Assembly: GCA_045110475.1 (NCBI GenBank) | Contig: JBGCGC010000010.1 | Location: 1-64,000 of the forward strand | Direction of reading: 5' to 3' | DNA: 64,000 nucleotides | From: Granulosicoccus sp045110475 | GTDB lineage: Bacteria; Pseudomonadota; Gammaproteobacteria; Granulosicoccales; Granulosicoccaceae | Shown here: positions 56,260 through 64,000 of the stretch, piece after piece | Numbering within the stretch: position 1 is the stretch's first letter | Layout of the letters: every line of letters begins with the position of its first letter | Made by a program: the position numbers and the translations under genes | Notes under the pieces: model-generated | Databases searched by the model: none | What the model saw: only the letters and a program-made list of their open reading frames with translations | What the model was told of the DNA's origin: nothing

Positions 56260-57446
56260 GTAAATTGCTCGCTTTGTGCCTCTATGTGGGTGCGAGTCTC
56301 ACTGCACACGCAGCAGAGTTTCATATCGCTATCCTCACGGCTTCCGATCTGGAAGCATCCGATCGCGGTAACAGTTTTGCAGGTATTCAGACACAAATTG
56401 AAAGACCGGTACTCCGTGCTGCAAAGCTGTCGCTGTTTGAATCAAAGACGAGCTTCCAGACGTTTGGCATAACGCCTGTACTTGAAACCTACGATCTCGA
56501 TCCAGCGTCTGACTATCAATCTCAATTGGCTGCTATTCACCCTCACAGCCTGGTTATTGTTGATACACCTGAAGCGACTTTTATCGAATTGGCTACGCTG
56601 TTGAATGAAACAAATGTAGTGACTATCAACGTTCGACACACTAATTCTGACTTGAGAGAAAAGCTGTGCCTTAACACGCTGTTCCACACCATTCCATCAG
56701 ATCGAATGTATTTTGATGCCTTGGTCCAGTTTTTGATCTATAGCGATTGGCGCAAGGTGCTTGTAGTACACGGACCCACGGACGTTGATCGCACACGCGC
56801 CGCAATCCTGAATGAGAGTCTGTTAAAGTTCGGGGCTGATGTATCGGATATCAGAGAGTTCACTCTCTCACACCATCCTGACGACCGGGACAGAAACAAG
56901 CCCGAATTCATTACGGGCGGATCATCCTATGACGTCGTTGCAGTCATTGATACTGCCCGGGATTTTGGACGCTACCTTCAATACAGAACACGTCGCCCCC
57001 GCCCCGTAGTAGGAGATGTTGGTCTTGTGCCGCGTGGATGGCACAGAACGCTGGAACGCTATGGGGCACCGCAACTAAACGAACGATATAGAACATTTGA
57101 TAACAGCGACATTTTACCTGCATCGCAAGCCATGAGCGATGCTGAGTTTGCCACCTGGAGCGCTATAAAGCTGATTACAAATAGCTTGAACACGATAGGT
57201 GTCAACGTCGATGATGGAACACTGGATATAGCTGCAATGCTCGGCCATCCGGACGCTCAAGTAGATCTGTACAAAGGCACACGCGGATCGATCAGGCGCT
57301 GGAACCAGCAACTGAGACAACCCATATTACTGACCGCAGATGATGCGGTTATCGCGGTCGCACCGATGCCTAAGTTTTTACATCCCTTACATTATGTGGA
57401 CACACTGGGCCTCGATGAACCGGAATCTGACTGCCAACTGGATTAG
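56256..57446 (+). CDS. PQQ-dependent catabolism-associated ABC substrate-binding protein (TIGR03863-like)
   Basis: 396 residues. Signal peptide (LLALCLYVGASLTAHAAEF), then a periplasmic type I binding fold with HIAILTASDLEASDRG, LVIVDTPEATFIELATLLNETNVV, LCLNTLFHTIPSDRMYFDALVQFL and DWRKVLVVHGPTD. The strongest family hint is PRPVVGDVGLVPRGWHRTLERYGAPQLNERY. It overlaps the propeller gene by four bases. The ATP-binding and permease genes that usually follow are not in this window: the next gene (pseF) is on the other strand. So the transporter must be elsewhere or the pair is an isolated leftover. Confidence 0.85.
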   Translation: MSKLLALCLYVGASLTAHAAEFHIAILTASDLEASDRGNSFAGIQTQIERPVLRAAKLSLFESKTSFQTFGITPVLETYDLDPASDYQSQLAAIHPHSLVIVDTPEATFIELATLLNETNVVTINVRHTNSDLREKLCLNTLFHTIPSDRMYFDALVQFLIYSDWRKVLVVHGPTDVDRTRAAILNESLLKFGADVSDIREFTLSHHPDDRDRNKPEFITGGSSYDVVAVIDTARDFGRYLQYRTRRPRPVVGDVGLVPRGWHRTLERYGAPQLNERYRTFDNSDILPASQAMSDAEFATWSAIKLITNSLNTIGVNVDDGTLDIAAMLGHPDAQVDLYKGTRGSIRRWNQQLRQPILLTADDAVIAVAPMPKFLHPLHYVDTLGLDEPESDCQLD

Positions 57447-57528
57447 ATAGGAATGCATTTCGACGGCTGCTGACCAACCGGTATTCTTAAGAACCATCGA
57501 CACGTATTTTCAGCATCAGGTAGAACGA

Positions 57529-58233
57529 CTATGACGTTGGCTTGTCTATTTTATCAAGCACCTGAAACATCAGCTCAGCGCGCGCCCAGTCCTCTGGTGT
57601 GTCAATATCCTGAGCCCGATGCCGTTCGATTATAATCGGAGCAGCATTGGGTCCTATTATCGTATGCCCATTTACCCAGGAATCGCGCCTTCCCCAGTAA
57701 AACTGCCCTACATCGTGGTAGGTTTCTTCCAGATCCTGACTACGCGTCAGTGCGAACTCCGGCGATAGCATTTCAACCCGATCATCCCCCGACAGTCGAA
57801 CGGCCCGCTGAATTGGAAACGGAAAACTCGTCACTGGAAACACGTAATCGGCACCCGTTGTTTCGATTTGTGCGGCCCCCCTGACCAAATCCTCAGCCCT
57901 AAGGAAGGGTGCGGTGGCGTATATGCAGCAAGCAAGACTTACGTGCCCCAGATTCTGCTCGATCCAGCGAACGGCGTGTGCGATAACCGGAACGGTTGGC
58001 GTGTGATCATCGGCTAGGTCGCCAGGCCGGAGAAACGGTGTAGATGCTCCTGCAGCACGTGCCAAATCGGCAATATCAACATCGTCAGTGCTGACAATAA
58101 TATGATCGAACAAGCCTGAATTTTGAGCAGCTAAAATTGACCACTCGATCATGGGCCTTCCCGCGAAGACCTTCGCGTTTTTGCGAGGTATTCGTTTGGA
58201 CCCGCCACGCGCGGGTATGACAGCAACTCTCAT
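57529..58233 (-). CDS. pseF: Pseudaminic acid cytidylyltransferase
   Basis: About 234 residues from ATG 58233 (MRVAVIPARGGSKRIPRKNAKVF). The nucleotidyltransferase signature, AGRPMIEWSI, DHIIVSTDDVDIADLARAAGA, TPTVPVIAHAV and the late YHDVGQFYWG with the N-terminal RGGSKRIPRKN are those of CMP-pseudaminate synthetases (PseF) and not of NeuA. It joins CTP to pseudaminic acid for flagellin or surface glycans in the cytoplasm. The upstream 14 in-frame residues have no family character. None of pseB, pseC, pseH, pseG or pseI is in the window, so it is an orphan here, convergent with the PQQ-associated pair. Confidence 0.9.
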   Translation of the reverse strand: MRVAVIPARGGSKRIPRKNAKVFAGRPMIEWSILAAQNSGLFDHIIVSTDDVDIADLARAAGASTPFLRPGDLADDHTPTVPVIAHAVRWIEQNLGHVSLACCIYATAPFLRAEDLVRGAAQIETTGADYVFPVTSFPFPIQRAVRLSGDDRVEMLSPEFALTRSQDLEETYHDVGQFYWGRRDSWVNGHTIIGPNAAPIIIERHRAQDIDTPEDWARAELMFQVLDKIDKPTS

Positions 58234-58521
58234 ACTGCTGGGGGAGCAAGGAGTGAGCCGACTCGCGTCAGTCAATCAAGCTGTCGTGTAACGAGACTCG
58301 TGCTACCAGAAAGCTGACCAGAGAGCCATCTGGCTGAGAAGTCAATAACGGGCTATGATGGCTGATGTTTTATTTTTAACGTATGCTTTGTGTGCGTTTA
58401 TTACTGTTACCCGACCCGTGCGCCAATTTGCTCAGTTTGCAGATCGTTGGCGGCTAAGAGCCCGCGCGCCCTGATGATACTCAAACAGGCCACGTGCTGT
58501 TAGCACATCAAACGTACACGC

Positions 58522-59175
58522 CTACCAGTACCAGGAGTACCTTCGTGCCGGCGCCAGGTCTAGCGGAATCAAGACACGATCGATGGTGTGAACGATCCCG
58601 TTGGTTGCGCGGATGTTCGAGGGCCTGACGAATCGTGGATCTCTGACATCCGGCTCGTTATCGATAAGTCGAGAGCCATCGGGGGTGATCGTGGCATCGT
58701 CGAGTAACGTGTCAAGACTGCCGCTTCTGCGTATGCTACCTGTACTCAGGCGTTCCGGCAACACGTGATAAAGCAAAATGTCAGTGAGAACCGGGATCGG
58801 ATCTCCGTTGCCGAGGTCTGTAAGCGCCGCAACAATAACGTCGAATGCACCACCCTCGTCATCGCCGGCATAGCCAAGCGCCTGGGCCAGACGGATGAAC
58901 GCAATGTCGGTTGGCGCCAGCAACGTCAAGTTCGCGCTCCTGTCGTCGAGCGCGTCCCCAAGACCCGCCAAACCCACTGACGTGAGCAAGATGTCAAAAT
59001 CAAAATTGTTGTTGTCGAAGTCGCCACCACTGCGGCTGACGATTTCAGTAATCGTTGATTGAGCGCTGTTGTTAGCCCGGTAGTCACGATGGGACGATGC
59101 ATTGGCTAGACCGATTGCCGACAGCAATGTGACTGACACCAGAGGAACCACGAACTACTCTATTGAAACTTTCAT
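58522..59175 (-). pseudogene. Fasciclin-domain secreted protein with stop codon in its signal peptide
   Basis: From 59151 the frame is an intact fasciclin (FAS1) protein: LLTSVGLAGLGDALDD, LTLLAPTDIAFIRLAQALG, ILLYHVLPERLSTG and IRATNGIVHTIDRVLIP (the H2 motif). Just upstream and in the same frame an ATG at 59175 gives MKVSIE, then TAG (59155-59157), then FVVPLVSVTLLSAIGLANASS. A Lys codon (AAG) to TAG change would restore a normal signal peptide with a basic start. If translation begins at the GTG at 59151, the leader has no positive residue. The protein is therefore either dead or poorly exported. FAS1 domains mediate adhesion at the cell surface. Confidence 0.7.
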
Positions 59176-59557
59176 TATTAAATGTCTTACCTTAGTAGAT
59201 GATTTCGAGTTACCGCAAAACCGCTAACACTACCCAAGTAACCGACGTGGACGCTATCCGCGTAGATCAATCACACAAAAGAATACATACACCGCAAGTT
59301 TCGGAAAAAGTAAGTATTTTTCTATACCCTGACTATTCGCCCTATAATCTCTAGCCAATGGATATATCGCTTACAACTAGTACGAAAAAATCCATTAGAC
59401 CTTTCAAGTGAAAGCCCATGTAGTTCCACGTTGCACCTTTTTCCAGACAGTTACCCTGTAGCCGCGCGTAAACTCAATGCCGTTCGCGGCCTCATTTGCT
59501 CAGGACATTAAGCTACACGTTTCAAAAACTTTACACTCCCGATTCAACGACCATCCT
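59152..59557. other. Divergent intergenic stretch
   Basis: About 380 bases between the fasciclin leader and the flavoprotein start, AT-rich. Probably contains both promoters; no gene or RNA seen. In-frame codons upstream of 59558 are not family-like. Confidence 0.35.
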
Positions 59558-60766
59558 ATGCACCTGAATACACTCATTATCGGAGCCGGTGCTGCAGGCA
59601 TGATGGCTGCAGCTCACGCGGGTTCCGGCGTTTTGCTTGTCGATCATGCAAAATCTGCCGGCGAGAAGATACGCATCTCGGGAGGGGGTCGTTGCAACTT
59701 CACCAACATGGGTACGTCAGCAGAACAGTTCCTGTGTCAGAATCCGCACTTCGCAAAGTCTGCCTTGACTCGATATACACAGTGGGACTTTATAAACCTC
59801 GTATCCGAGCACGGCATCGCCTGGCATGAGAAAACGCTTGGCCAGTTGTTCTGTGACAATTCTGCCAAGGACATCATTTCCATGCTGCACACAGAGTTGG
59901 ACAAGGCCGGCGCACAGCTATGGCTAAAGACGGATGTTAAAGAAATCAACCACGATGGTTGCCACTTTCGCGTCATACTTAATCGCGGCGGCAAGCAACA
60001 TGTCGTTACCGTCAAAAACCTGATTGTCGCCACTGGCGGCAAATCGATACCCAAGATGGGGGCCACCGGGCTGGCGTATCAGATTGCCGTGCAATTCAAA
60101 CTCAATGTCATTACACCTCGGCCTGGACTTGTTCCCTTGACGTTCACCGACGACAAATTCAAACCACTGGCAGGTGTGGCGACACCTGCCAGTGTCTGCG
60201 CAGGCGAGGCAACTTTTGAAGAAGCCTTGCTTTTCACCCACAGAGGCTTGTCCGGACCAGCAATACTGCAAATTTCAAGTTACTGGCATGAGGGTGAAAG
60301 CATCACCGTTGACCTCATGCCTGACTTTGACCTGCTCTCGGCTCTTAAAGAAGCCAGACACTCAGCAGGCCGCAAGGCTCTGACAGGTATTCTCTCTACC
60401 CACCTGCCAGGGCGCCTGATTGACTTCCTCAAAGATGATTTGAATTTGCAGGGAAATATGGCTGACCAGAGCGATGCACAACTGCAAAGAATTTGCGATG
60501 TGCTTGGAGCCTGGCCATTGCAGCCTGCAGGATCAGAAGGCTATCGGAAAGCGGAAGTCACTCTGGGCGGCATTGATACTGATGAACTGTCTTCAAGGAC
60601 CATGGAAGTAAAATCAGTTCCCGGCCTGTATTTTATCGGTGAAGCTGTTGATGTGACAGGTTGGCTTGGAGGGTACAATTTCCAATGGGCGTGGTCATCG
60701 GGTTGGGTTGCTGGAACATCCATCGCGTCAAAGGACAGTGAATCGCTCAATCTGATGCCTCGGTAA
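59558..60766 (+). CDS. HI0933/YhiN-type NAD(P)/FAD-dependent oxidoreductase
   Basis: About 402 residues. FAD-binding start MHLNTLIIGAGAAGMMAAAHAG, the family signature ISGGGRCNFTNMG, LFCDNSAKDIISML, NLIVATGGKSIPKMGATG and the C-terminal GGIDTDELSSRTMEVKSVPGLYFIGEAVDVTGWLGGYNFQWAWSSGW. The middle shows the TIGR00275 layout. Members are cytoplasmic flavoproteins of uncertain role, recently tied to tRNA/RNA modification-like chemistry in some cases. ATG 59558 starts exactly at the FAD motif; 27 upstream in-frame codons lack a ribosome site. Single gene. Confidence 0.9.
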   Translation: MHLNTLIIGAGAAGMMAAAHAGSGVLLVDHAKSAGEKIRISGGGRCNFTNMGTSAEQFLCQNPHFAKSALTRYTQWDFINLVSEHGIAWHEKTLGQLFCDNSAKDIISMLHTELDKAGAQLWLKTDVKEINHDGCHFRVILNRGGKQHVVTVKNLIVATGGKSIPKMGATGLAYQIAVQFKLNVITPRPGLVPLTFTDDKFKPLAGVATPASVCAGEATFEEALLFTHRGLSGPAILQISSYWHEGESITVDLMPDFDLLSALKEARHSAGRKALTGILSTHLPGRLIDFLKDDLNLQGNMADQSDAQLQRICDVLGAWPLQPAGSEGYRKAEVTLGGIDTDELSSRTMEVKSVPGLYFIGEAVDVTGWLGGYNFQWAWSSGWVAGTSIASKDSESLNLMPR

Positions 60767-60852
60767 AATTTACATACCGTACTGTCAGCAAGCTTCTCAG
60801 CGCTTAGCTTACACGCACACAAAAGCTGCCAACCACATCGGATATCAAAGAC

Positions 60853-61686
60853 GTGACAGAAGACATGCGTGAAAAATCAGCAAAAGAGAGAAATCGCGAA
60901 AAAGCGAAAATTCATGATGAAGCCAAAAGTGCCCAAGGGCTTAGCTCTCCAACAGTCTATGAAATAATTTCGTTAGAAGGTATCGAAGAAATGAGACGGC
61001 CAGTAAAGTCGCTCTGGTGGTCCGGGGTCGCTGCTGGGCTGGCTATCAGCTTGTCGTTGTATGTAATGGCAGCACTACGGGTTTCATTGGGCGGCGATGG
61101 TCCTTCAGCCATTGAAAAACTGGGGTATTGCTTTGGCTTTCTCGTCGTTGTTCTTAGCCGACTTCAACTGTTTACCGAAAACACCATCACGCCCATCCTA
61201 CCGGCCCTGAAACACCGACAGGCCAGTATGCTATGGAGTGTCGCCCGACTATGGGGCATCGTTCTGGTGGCGAACCTTAGCGGAACGTTCCTTGCCGCCT
61301 TGATCCCCACCTATGTTCCGACAGTGGGCGCAGAACTCTACGCCGCCATGCTCGATATTTCGCACCATTTTTCCGAGCGGGCTTATTCCAGTGTCTTTTT
61401 CAGCGCCATACCCGCAGGTTTCATGGTTGCCGCCATGGTCTGGATGCTTCCAAACTCCAAGAATTTCGAATTCTGGACAATCAGCGCCGTGACGTTCGCC
61501 ATTGCCATCACCGATACCTCACACGTTATTGTCGGATCAACCGAACTATTTCTAGTTCTGCTCAATGGTGAGTCTTCACTGCCAGAAGCCGCTACTCGCC
61601 TGTTTCTCGCAGGCGCTGGCAATATTTTCGGAGGTAGCGCCCTGTTTGCTGTGCTGGCATACGGACAGGTCAGTGAAGAGATATGA
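60853..61686 (+). CDS. Formate/nitrite transporter (FNT) family channel
   Basis: 277 residues. A charged cytoplasmic leader (REKSAKERNREKAKIHDEAK) precedes six membrane helices with FNT features: SLWWSGVAAGLAISLSLYVM, LGYCFGFLVVVLSRLQLFTENT (the family's GF-x-x-V-x-L motif region), ANLSGTFLAALI, IPAGFMVAAMVWM and FLAGAGNIFGGSALFAVL near the end. It probably passes a small monovalent anion, but pore residues do not fix which. The start is GTG 60853 or ATG 60865. It is followed after 35 bases by a mechanosensitive channel gene on the same strand, so co-expression in osmotic or anion stress is possible. Confidence 0.87.
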   Translation: MTEDMREKSAKERNREKAKIHDEAKSAQGLSSPTVYEIISLEGIEEMRRPVKSLWWSGVAAGLAISLSLYVMAALRVSLGGDGPSAIEKLGYCFGFLVVVLSRLQLFTENTITPILPALKHRQASMLWSVARLWGIVLVANLSGTFLAALIPTYVPTVGAELYAAMLDISHHFSERAYSSVFFSAIPAGFMVAAMVWMLPNSKNFEFWTISAVTFAIAITDTSHVIVGSTELFLVLLNGESSLPEAATRLFLAGAGNIFGGSALFAVLAYGQVSEEI

Positions 61687-61721
61687 ACGTCGGGCAAACC
61701 ATGTGCAGTGAGGACTAGCCA

Positions 61722-63149
61722 ATGAAAGCACCACTACTGTGCATACTCTTAATTATCTACGCTACTTCTGCGGTAGCGCAAACAGATATTCTGTCAGACG
61801 TTTTGGGGACAGACACCAGTAGCGGCAGTACTGCCTCTGGCCCTGAAGGCGATATAAAAATCGATGTCGAGAATACTGATCTGGGCGACACAGAAATTAG
61901 ACAGCGACTGATCAGCATACTGTCCGAGATTGACAGGCTTCAGCAAGTGACAGTGAGCGTCAGTAATAGCGTTGTACAACTGCAGGGACAAGTTGAAAGC
62001 AACGAAGCTAAAACGGAGGCCAACACATTAGCTACGGCTCTGGAGGGCGTGGTCAAGGTTGATAATCAAGTCGAGGTTACCCGTGATGTGTCAGTCAGGG
62101 TGCGTTCAACCTGGCAACGCCTCTTGCAACTGGGTGCTGACTCTCGATCAATTCTACCTCTTGCACTTCTTGCCACAGGCACTGTCATCCTTTTCTGGTA
62201 TCTGGCAAAAATCGTAGCCAGACAGACCAGACTATGGTCAAAACTTGCACCCAATGCATTCATTGCCACCATCATCGGCAGTGTCGTGAGGCTTATTATT
62301 CTGATCACGGGAATTGTTCTAGCACTGTACTTGCTGGATGCTACGTCAATCATCACCACCCTGCTTGGCGCTGCCGGCATTGTCGGTTTGGCTCTCGGTT
62401 TTGCTGTGCGCGATACGGTAGAAAACTTTGTGGCCAGTATTTTATTAAGCTTACGACAACCCTTCCAGATGAACGATTTTGTCCAGATAGATTCGTACTC
62501 AGGTTCCGTAGCTCGACTTACCGGGCGAGCTACGATTTTGATCTCAGCCGATGGAAATCAGATTCGTATACCCAACTCGGTGGTATTCAAATCAACGATC
62601 ACGAATTTTACCCGTCACACCCAGCGTCGTTTTTCCTTGTCTGTTCCGGTTGACGAAAGCGAGAATCTGGTTAAAGCAAGAAAAATAGTACTGGAAGCCA
62701 TCGGATCCATTCCGGGTGTTCTGCTCACTCCTGGGGCTCAGGTTCACATACAGTCACTCGGTGAAGCAACAATCGAACTATCAGTATTTGCGTGGATAGA
62801 TCAGCAAACACACGATTTACTAAAAGTTCAAACAGCCAGTGCAGTCGCCATCAAGCACGCATTGAAATCAGCGGGTATCGTTATGCCTCAATCTGTACAT
62901 ACACTGAAAGTGATTGACTCACAGCCACTACAGGAGGAGCCTGATTCGCCTTTAAGTAAGCCTCGTTTTCAAGCAGCGCCCGACGTTGAGCAGCGAAGTA
63001 CTGAGCAAGCCAATAAAAAAATAGTCGAGCAGACTGATGCTGAGCTGAGTACTCACATAAAGCCAGAAGATGACAGTGCGGTGAGCTTGCAGCTGGAAGA
63101 GGAGCAGACAGGATCCCAGAATTTGCTGACAGAAGGGAGAACAGAATGA
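61722..63149 (+). CDS. MscS-type mechanosensitive channel with periplasmic BON domain
   Basis: 475 residues. Signal peptide (LLCILLIIYATSAVAQ), then a linker, then a BON domain (about 50-130: RQRLISILSEIDRLQQVTVSVSNSVVQLQGQVESN), then three membrane helices. The pore helix is GAAGIVGLALGFAVRDTVENFVAS, the hallmark of MscS. The cytoplasmic beta domain (QPFQMNDFVQIDSYSGSVARL; IRIPNSVVFKSTITNFTRH) follows, then a Glu/Gln-rich tail. It opens under membrane tension to release solutes. The BON-MscS fusion is known in proteobacteria. Same strand as and close to the FNT channel. Confidence 0.93.
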   Translation: MKAPLLCILLIIYATSAVAQTDILSDVLGTDTSSGSTASGPEGDIKIDVENTDLGDTEIRQRLISILSEIDRLQQVTVSVSNSVVQLQGQVESNEAKTEANTLATALEGVVKVDNQVEVTRDVSVRVRSTWQRLLQLGADSRSILPLALLATGTVILFWYLAKIVARQTRLWSKLAPNAFIATIIGSVVRLIILITGIVLALYLLDATSIITTLLGAAGIVGLALGFAVRDTVENFVASILLSLRQPFQMNDFVQIDSYSGSVARLTGRATILISADGNQIRIPNSVVFKSTITNFTRHTQRRFSLSVPVDESENLVKARKIVLEAIGSIPGVLLTPGAQVHIQSLGEATIELSVFAWIDQQTHDLLKVQTASAVAIKHALKSAGIVMPQSVHTLKVIDSQPLQEEPDSPLSKPRFQAAPDVEQRSTEQANKKIVEQTDAELSTHIKPEDDSAVSLQLEEEQTGSQNLLTEGRTE

Positions 63150-63167
63150 AAGCGGTAGATTTTTGCG

Positions 63168-63410
63168 ATGAGCGTTGATGATATTAGCGTAGATGAGTTG
63201 ACAGCTCACTACGAACGCAGGTTTTCGTCCCAAAGTGCTGTATTCAGAGACAGAGACAGAGACGGAGACAGCAGCAGGAAGCTGGGCGTGATGTCTGATG
63301 ACGTCATCTATATGGCAGAAGCAAAAACGATGGATGCGTTAATTGTGTACATCCAAAAAAGGTGTTACAAAAATCCCGGAAAAACCCGGCGATGCGAGCA
63401 ACGTGTTTAA
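63168..63410 (+). CDS. Uncertain small ORF
   Basis: 80 codons from ATG 63168, 18 bases past the channel gene. It holds an Arg/Asp run (FRDRDRDGDSS) encoded by a short ACAGAG repeat and no known domain. It could be a small hypothetical protein or chance; no ribosome site is clear. Confidence 0.2.
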   Translation: MSVDDISVDELTAHYERRFSSQSAVFRDRDRDGDSSRKLGVMSDDVIYMAEAKTMDALIVYIQKRCYKNPGKTRRCEQRV

Positions 63411-63542
63411 TGAAATGGAATACTTTACGTTTTAGCTTACACTCTTCATCACACAGATACGATCATCCAGCCGGTAAACAGTCGCGATAGAGATACCCTG
63501 AGTTTAAGCCTTTCACTTATTAACGCTTGACGTACAGAGTTC

Positions 63543-64000
63543 TCAACAGGCATCTGTTTTCCGTGTTAGCCATACTCGAAGAAAAAGCAAGGCCACTCCG
63601 GAGAGAAACATCAACATAGCTGGCCACAGCACTGACATGAAAATTTCTGTCCGGGATGCTTCAATATCAAGCAACGAGGGTAGCAGGCCCCCGGCACTGG
63701 CGAACAATAAAGGGCGAATCCAGCCAACCAACGCGGTTGCCAGTAGGAACATTCGCAATGGAATCTTGAACACCACCGACAGCAAACAGGCGACCGCGGA
63801 AGGTAACACGGGAAACAGCCTGAGCACTATCCCGAGTGTCAGAGGTACTCTATCCAACGTCGTCATCGTGTTGCCAAGCCTGTCACTCCAGCGCGATAAC
63901 AGCTGAGCAAGAGCGTCTGCACCACATTTACGTCCGAGCCAAACTAACAACACCGTTGTAGCCAACTGTATCGTCGAAAATATCAGTGTTGCCGCAGGCG
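63543..64000 (-). CDS. VTT / TVP38 family membrane protein, partial at window end
   Basis: The minus-strand frame runs off the right edge; about 150 C-terminal residues are inside. Text fits the VTT (SNARE-associated, DedA/TVP38) family: QLATTVLLVWLGRKCGADALAQ, then PLTLGIVLRLFPVLPSAVACLLS (pattern with the conserved R-x-x-P-x-x-P), KIPLRMFLLATALVGWIRPLL and a final hydrophobic helix. The N-terminus and start are beyond 64000. Relatives are inner-membrane proteins involved in lipid flipping or membrane homeostasis. Confidence 0.75.
   Translation of the reverse strand, partial: PAATLIFSTIQLATTVLLVWLGRKCGADALAQLLSRWSDRLGNTMTTLDRVPLTLGIVLRLFPVLPSAVACLLSVVFKIPLRMFLLATALVGWIRPLLFASAGGLLPSLLDIEASRTEIFMSVLWPAMLMFLSGVALLFLRVWLTRKTDAC

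Overview
The window looks like chromosomal DNA of a marine, Gram-negative gammaproteobacterium. The protein set supports this: AcnA-type aconitase, methyl-accepting chemotaxis protein, T2SS-type secretin fragment, lipoprotein signals, DUF1501/DUF1800 pair, AA10 chitin-active oxygenase, PQQ-associated periplasmic proteins. Moderate GC and many secreted proteins would fit an Arenicella/Granulosicoccus-like heterotroph, but that placement is a guess. I see no rRNA, tRNA, CRISPR array, integrase or intact insertion sequence.

Layout. 0-16 kb: a decayed FG-GAP repeat gene, an MDR oxidoreductase, a PEP-mutase-family lyase, a diguanylate cyclase with a probable N-terminal frameshift, an MFS transporter, acnA, and an eroded catabolic locus (internally deleted 2-hydroxyacid dehydrogenase, AbrB-type membrane protein, divergent GntR/FCD regulator with a palindromic operator candidate, and a chimeric remnant of a flavoprotein start joined to a PrpF-like tail), then a frame-disrupted unknown gene, a small secreted protein and a large PAS-containing chemoreceptor. 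16-26 kb: two minisatellites, a rhomboid protease, an LTA-synthase-like sulfatase, an alpha/beta hydrolase with no nucleophilic serine, a tannase/feruloyl-esterase lipoprotein, a class III aminotransferase and two small membrane proteins. 26-36 kb (minus strand): a DUF6502 regulator-like gene overlapping a beta-helix/FnIII lipoprotein, then the DUF1501/DUF1800 pair, DUF4174 and a serine hydrolase. 36-43 kb: a dead msrA, an SPDV-repeat lipoprotein, an N-terminal secretin stub, an AA10 LPMO and an orphan sugar ketoisomerase. 43-52 kb: a LysR regulator, a second DUF6502-lipoprotein pair, a MocR-type aminotransferase and several secreted proteins of unknown role. 52-64 kb: AhpD-like protein, aldehyde dehydrogenase, a collapsed LysR/RND/TolC efflux locus, a PQQ-catabolism-associated pair (beta-propeller plus binding protein), pseF, a fasciclin protein with a stop codon in its leader, a HI0933-type flavoprotein, an FNT channel, a BON-MscS channel and a partial VTT membrane protein.

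Two themes stand out. First, an unlinked, duplicated two-gene module: a DUF6502 protein (helix-turn-helix-like) whose 3' end touches or overlaps the start of a large lipoprotein carrying a (V/I)GTG motif just after the lipobox. The lipoproteins share little else, which suggests a conserved controller serving variable surface cargo. This is the best candidate for an undescribed system. Second, erosion: at least nine loci are broken by frameshift, stop, internal deletion or fusion of two gene remnants, often next to intact genes of the same probable operon.
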